Shown here in pieces: positions 16,874 through 25,502 of a stretch of DNA of 54,079 bases (its first letter is position 1; each line of letters starts with the position of its first letter). The stretch covers positions 1 through 54,079 of the forward strand of contig NZ_JAEK01000034.1 in assembly GCF_000518865.1 (NCBI RefSeq), in the 5' to 3' direction. The translations under genes were made by a program, and so were the position numbers. Under the pieces are notes generated by a model, which saw only the letters and a list, made by a program, of their open reading frames with translations, was not told the DNA's origin and made no database searches. Origin of the DNA: Bacillus sp. J37. Lineage in GTDB: Bacteria; Bacillota; Bacilli; Bacillales; Bacillaceae.

Positions 16874-17749
16874 ATGAACATCAGAGTTTCCGCCGTCCAA
16901 TATCACCTTCATACAATTAAATCGTTTGAAGAGTTTGCTAGTCAAGTTGAACATTATATAAAAACAGCCGAAGAATTTGGCTCTGATTTTATATTGTTTC
17001 CAGAATTTTTTACAACCCAATTATTATCAATTGGGGATGAGAACGGAAGAGCATTGCCTATAGACCGCCTTCCTGATTTTACTGATAGATACCGTGAATT
17101 ATTTGTTGAGCATGCAATGAGAACAGGAATGCATATTATTGCAGGAACACATGTTATAGAAAAAGAGGGAGAACTATATAATGTGGCTCATATGTTTTAT
17201 CCTGACGGAAGAATTGCAGAGCAAGCAAAGCTTCATATTACTCCAACAGAAGTGGAAGAGTGGAATATGAGTGCAGGTGACAGCCTGCAGGTATTTGTAA
17301 CGGATAAAGGTACGGTTGCGATGCTAACTTGCTATGATATTGAGTTTCCTGAGATCGTGAGAATGGCTAAGGCAAAGGGTGCTGATGTGATATTTTGTCC
17401 CTCATGTACAGATGATCGTCACGGCTTTCACCGAGTTCGTTATACAAGTCATTCAAGAGCGATCGAAAATCAAGTGTATGTTGTCACAACCGGTACAGTT
17501 GGTTCCCTTCAAACAGTTGATTTTATGAGAGGGAACTTTGGGCAGGCAGCAGTTATTACACCAAATGACGTACCGTTTCCACCAAAGGGAATCATGGTAC
17601 AAGGAGAAATTAATCAAGATATGATTGTTACTGCTGACTTGAATCTTGAGCTTTTATATAAAGTGCGTCAAAGTGGTTCGGTGACAACATGGAGAGACAG
17701 ACGAACAGATCTATATCCTGATTGGGAGCCTGAAAAACTAACGTATTAA
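16874..17749 (+). CDS. Carbon-nitrogen hydrolase (nitrilase superfamily), YhcX C-terminal-domain type
   Basis: This 291-aa protein has the complete nitrilase triad: E44 (ILFPEFF), K119 (QAKLHITPTE) and C153 (MLTCYDIEFPE). Such enzymes hydrolyse amides or nitriles; the substrate is unknown. The sequence resembles the hydrolase half of the GNAT-plus-hydrolase protein known as YhcX in B. subtilis (from memory), and here a GNAT gene follows 12 bp downstream. The ATG at 16874 was chosen because AAGAGG gives 7-bp spacing; longer versions run into repeat copy A. It is first of a three-gene operon. Confidence 0.83.
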   Translation: MNIRVSAVQYHLHTIKSFEEFASQVEHYIKTAEEFGSDFILFPEFFTTQLLSIGDENGRALPIDRLPDFTDRYRELFVEHAMRTGMHIIAGTHVIEKEGELYNVAHMFYPDGRIAEQAKLHITPTEVEEWNMSAGDSLQVFVTDKGTVAMLTCYDIEFPEIVRMAKAKGADVIFCPSCTDDRHGFHRVRYTSHSRAIENQVYVVTTGTVGSLQTVDFMRGNFGQAAVITPNDVPFPPKGIMVQGEINQDMIVTADLNLELLYKVRQSGSVTTWRDRRTDLYPDWEPEKLTY

Positions 17750-17761
17750 TAGGAGGTTTCT

Positions 17762-18436
17762 ATGTATCGGAAAGAATTTTATGTGTTCGATCAAGACAAA
17801 CCGATAAAAGCTGTCATTCGCAATTATGAAAAGGAAGATTTTCAAAAACTAATACAAATTCAACAAGAAAGTTTTCCACCACCATTCCCTTCTGATTTAT
17901 GGTGGAATAAAGATCAGCTGGAAAACCATGTCAATCTGTTTCCAGAAGGAGCTCTATGTATTGAAGTTGACGGAGAGATGGCGGGTTCTATGACCGGATT
18001 AATCGTACATTTTGATCCTGAGCATCCTACTCACACTTGGGAAGAGATAACAGATGGCGGCTATATAAGAAATCATAATCCTAACGGAAATACGCTTTAT
18101 GTTGTGGATATTTGTGTTAAGCCATCATATCGGAAATTTGGTCTTGGAAAATGTTTAATGTTTTCCATGTATGATGTTGTGATCCACTTAGGATTAGATC
18201 GTCTTTTAGGTGGAGGGCGTATGCCGGGCTATCATAAAAAAGCAGAAAATATGTCAGCAGAGCAATATGTAGATGCGGTCGTAAATGGGACCGTCAAAGA
18301 CCCTGTTCTAACGTTTTTACTTCGTTGCAGTCGAACACCAATTGGAGTTGTTCCTCATTATTTGGAAGATGAAGAATCGTGTCATTATGGAACATTGATG
18401 GAATGGAAAAACCCTTTTCGAAATAAAAAATTATAA
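17762..18436 (+). CDS. GNAT-family N-acetyltransferase, YhcX N-terminal-domain type
   Basis: This 224-aa GNAT has the acetyl-CoA-binding region at about residues 112-150 (YVVDICVKPSYRKFGLGKCL; R/Q-x-x-G-x-G/A-like KFGLGK). The blocks THTWEEITDGGYI and LLGGGRMPGYHKKAE resemble the acetyltransferase half of YhcX-type fusions. AGGAGG precedes the ATG. It sits between the nitrilase and a second GNAT gene, suggesting the three act on one small molecule. The acceptor is unknown. Confidence 0.8.
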   Translation: MYRKEFYVFDQDKPIKAVIRNYEKEDFQKLIQIQQESFPPPFPSDLWWNKDQLENHVNLFPEGALCIEVDGEMAGSMTGLIVHFDPEHPTHTWEEITDGGYIRNHNPNGNTLYVVDICVKPSYRKFGLGKCLMFSMYDVVIHLGLDRLLGGGRMPGYHKKAENMSAEQYVDAVVNGTVKDPVLTFLLRCSRTPIGVVPHYLEDEESCHYGTLMEWKNPFRNKKL

Positions 18437-18451
18437 ATAAGGAGAATGAAG

Positions 18452-19123
18452 ATGGATTATCATCGTATTACAAATATTGAAGATCCTTTTTTTACACAAA
18501 TGCACCAGCTTATGCAGGAGATCTTTCCTCCTGAGGAAGTGCTGGAGTTTGACCTTTGGAAAGAGCCTTTAGAGGATCCAGGTATCCGTGTTTTTGTTGC
18601 TGTTCACGAAGGTAAAGTGGTTGGTGCTACAGAATATCGTTACTATGAAGACTTCAATGTGGCGATGACGGATTTCACCATTATCGGAAAGCCGGGTTTA
18701 GGAATCGGACCATTTTTAGCTAACAAAAGAACACAAGATTTACATGAGCTTGCCTGTGCGAACGGCAAGAGTTTATCAGGAATGTTTGCTGAAATTTATG
18801 ATCCATACCGAGTTGAACACCATGAGTTTGGTGGTGTTAAGCCAATGGATCCTTATGTTCGTCGAGAAGTTTTGGCACATCTGGGTTACAAAAAAATCAA
18901 TATCGATTATGTCCATCCATCATGGAATAATGATGGTGAAGCTGTTACAGGTCTTGACCTTTGTTTTCTTCCAATGAATGAAAATAAGTCAGCCATCCCA
19001 GCAGATTTGGTGGCAAAATTCATAATCCGTTATTATACAGTATTATCTAACAAACCTGAATCCTGGACAAAAATGGTTTCTGAAATAGAATCAAAGGATC
19101 AATTGGCTCTAGTAAATATTTAA
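18452..19123 (+). CDS. GNAT-like N-acetyltransferase
   Basis: This 223-aa protein has a GNAT-like N-terminal half (IFPPEEVLEFDLWKEPLEDP, then VFVAVHEGKVVGATEYRYYE). The acetyl-CoA loop is poorly conserved, replaced by KPGLGIGPFLANKRT at about residues 85-100. A proline-rich acceptor region (EIYDPYRVEHHEFGGVKPMD) follows. The ATG at 18452 has AAGGAG 7 bp upstream; the ATG at 18446 is too close. It lies 15 bp after the preceding GNAT gene and is last in the operon. It may be a partner or a divergent duplicate; activity is uncertain. Confidence 0.7.
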   Translation: MDYHRITNIEDPFFTQMHQLMQEIFPPEEVLEFDLWKEPLEDPGIRVFVAVHEGKVVGATEYRYYEDFNVAMTDFTIIGKPGLGIGPFLANKRTQDLHELACANGKSLSGMFAEIYDPYRVEHHEFGGVKPMDPYVRREVLAHLGYKKINIDYVHPSWNNDGEAVTGLDLCFLPMNENKSAIPADLVAKFIIRYYTVLSNKPESWTKMVSEIESKDQLALVNI

Positions 19124-19130
19124 ATAATGA

Positions 19131-19162
19131 AAACTCCCACTCTAGTAATGGGAGTTTTTTTA
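19131..19162 (+). terminator. Rho-independent terminator of the nitrilase/GNAT operon
   Basis: AAACTCCCA (19131-19139) pairs with TGGGAGTTT (19149-19157) and continues into a T-run. Confidence 0.88.
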
Positions 19163-19172
19163 TCTTTTTTAT

Positions 19173-19402
19173 AGGCTCTTTTATAAAAGATTGTTGTTTT
19201 TAATAAATACTTGAAAAAACTAAATAGGGTTGATTTGAACGGGTATGCGAGACTCCTGTGGGAGCTGTGGGACAGGTGAGACCCCGCAGACGCAAAGCGT
19301 TGAGGAGGATCACCGCCCACCCCAAGGAAAGCGAGCAGCCTGGAGCTCAAATCAACAACCTCTACACTTATTACAAAGCAACAATGTTTGCGAAAACAGC
19401 CT
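19173..19402. repeat. MITE-like intergenic repeat, copy B, with a nested Bacillaceae core repeat
   Basis: The left end AGGCTCTTTTATAAAAGATT and the reverse complement of the right end AGGCTGTTTTCGCAAACATT form imperfect terminal inverted repeats that continue as TTGTTGTTTTTAATAA against TTGTTGCTTTGTAATAA. Inside is a second GC-rich element bounded by GTTGATTTGA (19229-19238) and TCAAATCAAC (19347-19356). It contains GCGAGACTCCTG, GGTGAGACCCCGCAG and GAAAGCGAGCAGCCTGGAG, which I recognise as a repeat common between genes in Bacillaceae. No ORF is supported in 19124-19596 except a possible 12-codon leader at 19551. Confidence 0.7.
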
Positions 19403-19442
19403 TTTTATAAAAAAATGAAGTGTTGTTGGAGAATATCGGTTT

Positions 19443-19456
19443 TTTAAACGTTTATG
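19443..19456 (+). promoter_or_regulatory. Weak cre-like site upstream of the rhamnogalacturonan lyase gene
   Basis: TTTAAACGTTTATG has the AAACGTTT core of LacI/CcpA-type operators but mismatches the cre consensus at two outer positions. No convincing -35/-10 pair was found between here and the start at 19597. Confidence 0.25.
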
Positions 19457-19596
19457 TCTGATAATTATATATCTAAAAATTCTGACAAATATTATCATTT
19501 AATTTTGTAAGGGTTTTCAAAAAAGAGAAAGGAGGAAGGTTTTCATCAAGATGAAGCATAAGGTGACTATTTTCGAGAAGGAGAGGTAGTAAACTT

Positions 19597-22500
19597 ATGA
19601 AAAGAAATGGACAAAAAATATTTGCCGTTTTTCTAAGTGTATTGTTATTCGCAGGAAGTATCCCATTTTATTCAATGGACGTAAAGGCTGAGGAGAGTTT
19701 ACTAACAAAGAAGTTTGATTTTGGGAATTCTTCCAGTGCAGTAGAAAACGGATATGACCAAGTCTCACCCGAGTCTGTTTATAGTGAGGATAAGGGATTT
19801 GGTTTTAAGGATTCTTCTAAAGTTGAGGCTGTAGACAAAGGTACAGCTGATGCGTTAAAATCTGATTTTATTATGGCAAAGGAAACTAGTTTCCAGGTGG
19901 ATTTACCAAACGGTGATTACTCGGTAACGGTCATTGCTGGAGATGCCACTGATTCTGCAAATATAGGAGTCGTTGCTGAGACGATTCAAAAGATTCAAGA
20001 TACGAATGTATCATCAGGACAATTTATTGAGCGGACGTTTTCGATTGCATTGGTAGATGGACAACTAACGTTTGAGTTTACTGGAACAACTCCAAAGATT
20101 AATGGACTCATTATTACACAATTAGCAGAGCGGGTTCCAGGTGAGACACCAACAGTTTATATTGCAGGTGATTCTACAGTTCAAACATATGATGAGTATT
20201 GGAAACCGGAAGCTGGTTGGGGGCAAATGATCCCTAGGTTTTTTAACGGATCGATTACATTTGATAACCAGTCAATTGGTGGAAGAAGCTCTAAGTCTTT
20301 TATTTTTGAAGGACGATTAGATAATATTTTGACTGAAATACGTCCAGGTGATTTTTTCCTCATACAATTTGGTCATAATGATGCAACAATCAGCAGGCCT
20401 GAGCGATATGCTTCTGTTCCAGATTATAAAAACTATTTAAAAACATATATCAATGGTGCTAGACAACGTGGTGCTGAACCAATTTTAGTTACACCTGTTG
20501 GACGACGGGATTTTAATGCTGAGACAGGCGTATTCAATGTTAGTTTCCCGGAATATGTTCAAGGAATGAAAGAAGTAGCAGAAGAACTGGATGTTGACTT
20601 AGTTGATTTAAGCACATTAAGTCGTGAATATTATGACACGATTGGTCCAGTTGGAACGAAAACAGTTTTCCTTCATACGGAACCGGGAATTTATACCGCT
20701 TTTCCAAATGGCTCTCAGGATGACACTCATTTTCAAGAGTATGGTGCTATTCAGATTGCTCGGTTATTATCTAGCGGAATTAAAGAGTTAGATAGCTCAT
20801 TAGCTTCTTATGTAACAGACGTAGAGCCACCGGCAAATGTACCTGACAAGCCAACAGGTATCACGGCAAGCGGTATAAGTAATGCTGGAGCTGTATTAAC
20901 GTGGGATGAAGTGGAAAATACCGATATATATAAAATTTATCGAAAGCTTTCAACTTCACCTAATGAAGACTATACATTAGTAGGAACTTCTACTATTTCA
21001 AGAATAAGTTTAATGGGTATGGAAGAAGGAAAATCCTATGATGTAGTTGTAACTGCTGTTAATGGAAAAGGAGAATCTGCACAATCAGAAATTGTTGTCA
21101 TCAAAACAAAAGAAGCGAATCTTAAATTTGATTTTGGACCGGTAGGTAGCCCGGTTGCAGAGGGATATACTAATGTTGATTTAAATACTGTGTATACAAA
21201 AGAAAGAGGATATGGAATAAAAGATAATACAGGAATGATTACCCGTGACCGTGGTGACGGTGATACACCTTTAAGAGATGTAACACGTGACTGGCTCGGT
21301 TATTTTAATGTGGGGTGGGAATTCCAAGTAGATGTACCAAATGGGCTATATGCAGTAAAAGTTCATGTTGCTGATTTTCTTGGGAGTGCGAGAACAGATG
21401 TATCCATCGAAGGGAAGGATTTAGGTCCTGTAAATGCTTCTAACCGTAATTATACATCTAAGGTCTTTTCAGATGTGTCTGTTAAGGATGGACAAATGAA
21501 TGTGAATTTTAAAGGATCAACAGGTATTGCAAATGGTCTTGAGCTCACACCTATTTTACTTGCTCCTTCAGAACTAAAGGCTGACAAGGTGAATTCTGAT
21601 CCGGAAAACTCTTCTGTACAGCTTTCATGGAAAGCGGTAGAGGATGCAGTGAAATATAATATTTACCGTAAAGTTGCAGGTACAAGTCATAGTGAGTTAA
21701 TTGGTACTGCAAATACAAATTCTTATACAGATACAAACGTTGATGTTGGAATGGAGTACGAGTACACAGCAACTACGATTGATCGTGCAAATGTTGAAAC
21801 AGTTCCGTCTATGCCGTTAACGGTTTCAATGATTGATTCGTCTGTTCCAGTCCCTTCTGCACCAGAAAATTTGAAACTCGGGGAAGTAAACAAAAATGAT
21901 GTTTCATTTAGCTGGGACAAAACAGATGGAGCAAAAACATACAATGTGTACAGATCAAAAAAGAAAGATGGAGAATACCAGTTAATTGGTAAAACAAATA
22001 AGGCGAATTATAAAGATGAGACGGTATTAACAACGATTAAGTACTATTATAAAGTTGCTGCTGTAAGTGCAGGAGGAATTTCTGAGCATTCAACTAGCCT
22101 TGAAACTCCAGCTGTAACAGTATTGAAAAAGCAGATGGAAACACTTGATCGCGGTTTAGTGGCGATGAAGACAGAAGATGGTGTTTATATAGGATGGAGG
22201 TTTTTAGGAACAGATTCTAAAAATGTTTCATTTAATCTTTACCGTAATAATGAAAAAATCAATTCTAGTCCAATTACGTCAAGCACTAATTATGTGGATT
22301 CTAAAGGAAATGTAGACGATGTGTATGAGGTAAGAGCTGTTATTGATGGTAAAGAAAAGAAACAAAAAGCTCAGACATCAGTTATTGCCGAAAACTTTTT
22401 TGATATTCCGCTCCAAAAACCGAATGATGGGGTTACACCATTAGGAGATCCCTACACATATTCTGCAAATGATGCAAGTGTGGGAGATTTAGATGGAGAT

Positions 22501-24681
22501 GGAGAATATGAAATTATTCTTAAATGGGACCCGTCAAATTCTAAGGATAACTCACAAGCCGGCTATACAGGAAATGTCTATATCGATGCATACAAGTTAG
22601 ATGGAACAAGATTGTGGAGAATTGATTTAGGGAAAAATATTCGTGCAGGTGCTCATTATACCCAATTTATTGTTTATGATTTTGATGGAGATGGTAAATC
22701 GGAAATAGCAATGAAAACAGCAGATGGCACAAAGGATGGTAAAGGAACAATCATAGGAAAAGAAGATGCAGATCATAGAAACTCGTCAGGATATGTGTTA
22801 CAAGGTTCTGAGTATTTAACGATCTTTGAAGGAGAAACAGGCAAGGAACTTGTGACAACAGATTATACGCCTCCTAGAGGTGATGTTTCTTCATGGGGAG
22901 ATGGATACGGCAACCGTGTGGACCGCTTTCTGGCAGGTGTTGCATACCTTGATGGAGAAACGCCTAGTATCATTATGGCACGCGGATATTATACAAGAAC
23001 AGTTGTTTCTGCTTATAGTTTTAAAGAAGGTAAATTAACAAAGCAATGGACCTTTGATACTAACAATGAAGGATATAGCGACTGGGCTGGTCAAGGATAT
23101 CATAGCCTTAGTGTAGCGGATGTGGATCATGATGGAAAAGATGAAATTGTTTATGGTCAGATAACAATTGATGATGATGGATCAGGACTCTATAATAGCG
23201 GTCTAGGACATGGTGATGCATTACATGTAGGAGATCTATATCCTGATCGGGAAGGTCTGGAAATCTTCTCCGTCCAAGAACATAAAGATGCGGAATTTGG
23301 ATATGATTTAAGAGATGCACAAACTGGACAAGTTATCTGGGGAGTCAAAACTGGTGAAGATACAGGTAGAGGTATGACTGCTGATATCGATCCAACTCAC
23401 GAAGGTGCAGAAGCCTGGGCGATTTCAGGTGAATGGAATAGTAAAGTTGGGGGATTACACTCTGCAGCAGGAGAAAAAATAGCTGATACGATTCCTTCTT
23501 CAAACTTCGGTATCTGGTGGGATGGAGATTTATTAAGAGAATTGTTGGATCATAATTGGGATGCCAACAAGGGTGTTGGAACAGGGACGATTGAAAAATG
23601 GGATTATAAGAATAAAACACTAAAAGAACTTTTAGTTGCTGATGGAACTTACTCGAATAATTCAACAAAAGGCACTCCTTCATTACAAGCAGATATACTT
23701 GGAGACTGGAGAGAGGAAGCTGTATGGAGAACAGAGGATAGCAGTGCTCTGCGTGTCTTTATGACGACTGATGAAACAGAACATAAAATGTATACACTTA
23801 TGCACGACCCGCAATACCGAACAGCTATAGCATGGCAAAATGTTGGGTATAACCAGCCGCCTCATCCTAGTTTCTTTATTGGAGAAGGTATGGAAGAACC
23901 TCCTGCTCCAAATATTTATCTTGTTTCAGCACAAAAGCCTGATGAAACAGGACCTGAGACATCATTTAACATTGATGGTGAGGCTATAAATGGATGGTAT
24001 AGAGAAACGGTGAAAATTGGCTTCACTTCTATTGACAATGAATCGGAAATTGAAGCGACTTACTTTTCAATTAATAACGGTGATACAAAGTCAGGAACAT
24101 CAATTGAACTGAAAAGCGAAGGAAAGTATATTATCCATTATTGGAGTGAAGATACTGCGGGTAATGTGGAAGATAAGCACGAACTAAAGGTGAATATTGA
24201 CAAATCAGGACCGGATATACTATTTAATCTTGAAGATGAAACAGAAATTGGGATTGATGAGATCATTTCACTTTCATGTCAAGCTGATGATTCTTTATCA
24301 GGTATAGACTCGACAACATGTGAGAACTTAACTAAACATGCATATGAATTAGGTGTTGGGCCAACAGAATTTACAGCAGAAGCAATTGATAAGGCCGGAA
24401 ATAAAAGTGAAAAAACAATTACAGTGCAGATCTTTGTAGATTATGATCATCTGGCAAACTTAACAAGGAAGTTTTTAGCTGAAAAAGGTCAGGAAAAAGA
24501 AGCTACATCATTTGTAAAAAAACTTGTAGCAGCTAAGAATTCACAGGAAAAAGGTCAAACGAAAGCAAGAGATGGCCAACTTGGAGCATATATTAATCAA
24601 GTAAAGGCTCAAAAAAATAAATCTTTTACTGATGAGCAAGCAGATGTCCTTATCAGTTTAGCTGAAGAGCTAAAGAAATAG
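19597..24681 (+). CDS. Secreted rhamnogalacturonan acetylesterase (CE12)-PL11 rhamnogalacturonan lyase fusion with Fn3, Ig-like and FIMAH domains
   Basis: The 1694-aa protein has a signal peptide (about 1-31, VKA-EE). A beta domain (39-175, FDFGNSSS) precedes an SGNH/CE12 esterase (about 184-400): S193 in GDST, GGRSS, GHND (259-262) and D375/H378. Fn3 (418-505) and a second FDFG domain (511-652) follow, then two Fn3 domains (655-845) and a PL11 lyase (about 849-1445; FDIPLQKPNDGVTPLGDPYT, repeated DGDGE/DGDGK calcium-type motifs). The C-terminus has Ig-like repeats (about 1449-1612) and a FIMAH domain (about 1615-1694). It should deacetylate and cleave rhamnogalacturonan I backbone outside the cell. 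AAGGAGAGG precedes the ATG. It is monocistronic, with no LPXTG anchor or SLH domain. Confidence 0.9.
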   Translation: MKRNGQKIFAVFLSVLLFAGSIPFYSMDVKAEESLLTKKFDFGNSSSAVENGYDQVSPESVYSEDKGFGFKDSSKVEAVDKGTADALKSDFIMAKETSFQVDLPNGDYSVTVIAGDATDSANIGVVAETIQKIQDTNVSSGQFIERTFSIALVDGQLTFEFTGTTPKINGLIITQLAERVPGETPTVYIAGDSTVQTYDEYWKPEAGWGQMIPRFFNGSITFDNQSIGGRSSKSFIFEGRLDNILTEIRPGDFFLIQFGHNDATISRPERYASVPDYKNYLKTYINGARQRGAEPILVTPVGRRDFNAETGVFNVSFPEYVQGMKEVAEELDVDLVDLSTLSREYYDTIGPVGTKTVFLHTEPGIYTAFPNGSQDDTHFQEYGAIQIARLLSSGIKELDSSLASYVTDVEPPANVPDKPTGITASGISNAGAVLTWDEVENTDIYKIYRKLSTSPNEDYTLVGTSTISRISLMGMEEGKSYDVVVTAVNGKGESAQSEIVVIKTKEANLKFDFGPVGSPVAEGYTNVDLNTVYTKERGYGIKDNTGMITRDRGDGDTPLRDVTRDWLGYFNVGWEFQVDVPNGLYAVKVHVADFLGSARTDVSIEGKDLGPVNASNRNYTSKVFSDVSVKDGQMNVNFKGSTGIANGLELTPILLAPSELKADKVNSDPENSSVQLSWKAVEDAVKYNIYRKVAGTSHSELIGTANTNSYTDTNVDVGMEYEYTATTIDRANVETVPSMPLTVSMIDSSVPVPSAPENLKLGEVNKNDVSFSWDKTDGAKTYNVYRSKKKDGEYQLIGKTNKANYKDETVLTTIKYYYKVAAVSAGGISEHSTSLETPAVTVLKKQMETLDRGLVAMKTEDGVYIGWRFLGTDSKNVSFNLYRNNEKINSSPITSSTNYVDSKGNVDDVYEVRAVIDGKEKKQKAQTSVIAENFFDIPLQKPNDGVTPLGDPYTYSANDASVGDLDGDGEYEIILKWDPSNSKDNSQAGYTGNVYIDAYKLDGTRLWRIDLGKNIRAGAHYTQFIVYDFDGDGKSEIAMKTADGTKDGKGTIIGKEDADHRNSSGYVLQGSEYLTIFEGETGKELVTTDYTPPRGDVSSWGDGYGNRVDRFLAGVAYLDGETPSIIMARGYYTRTVVSAYSFKEGKLTKQWTFDTNNEGYSDWAGQGYHSLSVADVDHDGKDEIVYGQITIDDDGSGLYNSGLGHGDALHVGDLYPDREGLEIFSVQEHKDAEFGYDLRDAQTGQVIWGVKTGEDTGRGMTADIDPTHEGAEAWAISGEWNSKVGGLHSAAGEKIADTIPSSNFGIWWDGDLLRELLDHNWDANKGVGTGTIEKWDYKNKTLKELLVADGTYSNNSTKGTPSLQADILGDWREEAVWRTEDSSALRVFMTTDETEHKMYTLMHDPQYRTAIAWQNVGYNQPPHPSFFIGEGMEEPPAPNIYLVSAQKPDETGPETSFNIDGEAINGWYRETVKIGFTSIDNESEIEATYFSINNGDTKSGTSIELKSEGKYIIHYWSEDTAGNVEDKHELKVNIDKSGPDILFNLEDETEIGIDEIISLSCQADDSLSGIDSTTCENLTKHAYELGVGPTEFTAEAIDKAGNKSEKTITVQIFVDYDHLANLTRKFLAEKGQEKEATSFVKKLVAAKNSQEKGQTKARDGQLGAYINQVKAQKNKSFTDEQADVLISLAEELKK

Positions 24682-24686
24682 CTAAT

Positions 24687-24721
24687 AAAAACTCGTTTCC
24701 TTAACGGAAACGAGTTTTTAT
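24687..24721 (+). terminator. Rho-independent terminator after the lyase gene
   Basis: A perfect stem AAAACTCGTTTCC/GGAAACGAGTTTT (24688-24700, 24706-24718) is followed by T's. Confidence 0.92.
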
Positions 24722-24816
24722 TTACCTGTTAATGTAAAAAAAAACATTGTTTTGACATACTAACAAGGTACCCAATTCTTTAATAAAAACTCTCTGATTA
24801 AGGAGGTTATAGTAAA

Positions 24817-25320
24817 TTGCTGAAACATTCGAAGGTATTACTATTAATCATGATGATTTTGCCTTGGTTTACTATTCCATTTATGGATAGAAGAACTTTT
24901 AAACGATTTTTACCCGCAAGTATTTTTATCTCACTCGTCGTGAGATTAGAAAGTTATCTTGCTGAAAAAAGGCGGTGGTGGTGGATTTATGATAAGCTTC
25001 ACCCAAGATTGAGAGGGGAAACACCGGTTTTGTGGGGACCATTTATTGTTGGCTCTATATGGATATTAAGATTTACATATGGAAAATTCTATCTATATAT
25101 GTTACTTAACCTCCTAATTGATGCTTTCTTTTCTTATCCATTACTTAACTTTTTTCAGAAATTGGGAGTTGGTTCATTAGTTCGGTTATCAAGGGTGAAA
25201 TTATTGCTTATCTTTATGTTTAAAGCAGTGCTATTGTATGGATTCCAGTTTGTAAAGGAAGAATATTTTGTAAAAAAAGACGAAGCCGAAATGAGTAACA
25301 ACAAGTCAAGTGAAGGTTAA
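24817..25320 (+). CDS. Uncharacterised membrane protein
   Basis: This 167-aa protein starts at TTG 24817, supported by AAGGAGG upstream. It has about four or five predicted TM segments (around residues 6-22, 30-46, 70-90, 95-113 and 127-146) and a positively charged loop EKRRWWWIYDKLHPRLRGE after the second. The tail is charged and soluble. I recognise no family motif. It lies between two terminator-bounded genes and is probably monocistronic. Confidence 0.65.
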   Translation: MLKHSKVLLLIMMILPWFTIPFMDRRTFKRFLPASIFISLVVRLESYLAEKRRWWWIYDKLHPRLRGETPVLWGPFIVGSIWILRFTYGKFYLYMLLNLLIDAFFSYPLLNFFQKLGVGSLVRLSRVKLLLIFMFKAVLLYGFQFVKEEYFVKKDEAEMSNNKSSEG

Positions 25321-25502
25321 ATAGATCGATTTCGTCAGCATGTCCAATCGTACACAAATTACTTCAATAGAGCTGACATCAGCTCTATTTTTCGATTCAT
25401 AATATTAACACATCCTATTTCACATGAACTACAATGAAAGATACATGTTTACATATAAATAATAAACACTAAGGTATACCCAATGTGAAAAGGAGTGCGT
25501 AC

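Noticed and set aside
23345-23683. 112-codon minus-strand frame inside the PL11 domain
   Set aside because: It is antisense to a strongly supported CDS and has biased Leu/Tyr/His composition typical of shadow frames.
24752-24784. TTGACA before the membrane protein at 24817 as a promoter
   Set aside because: No acceptable -10 is found at 16-18 bp spacing.
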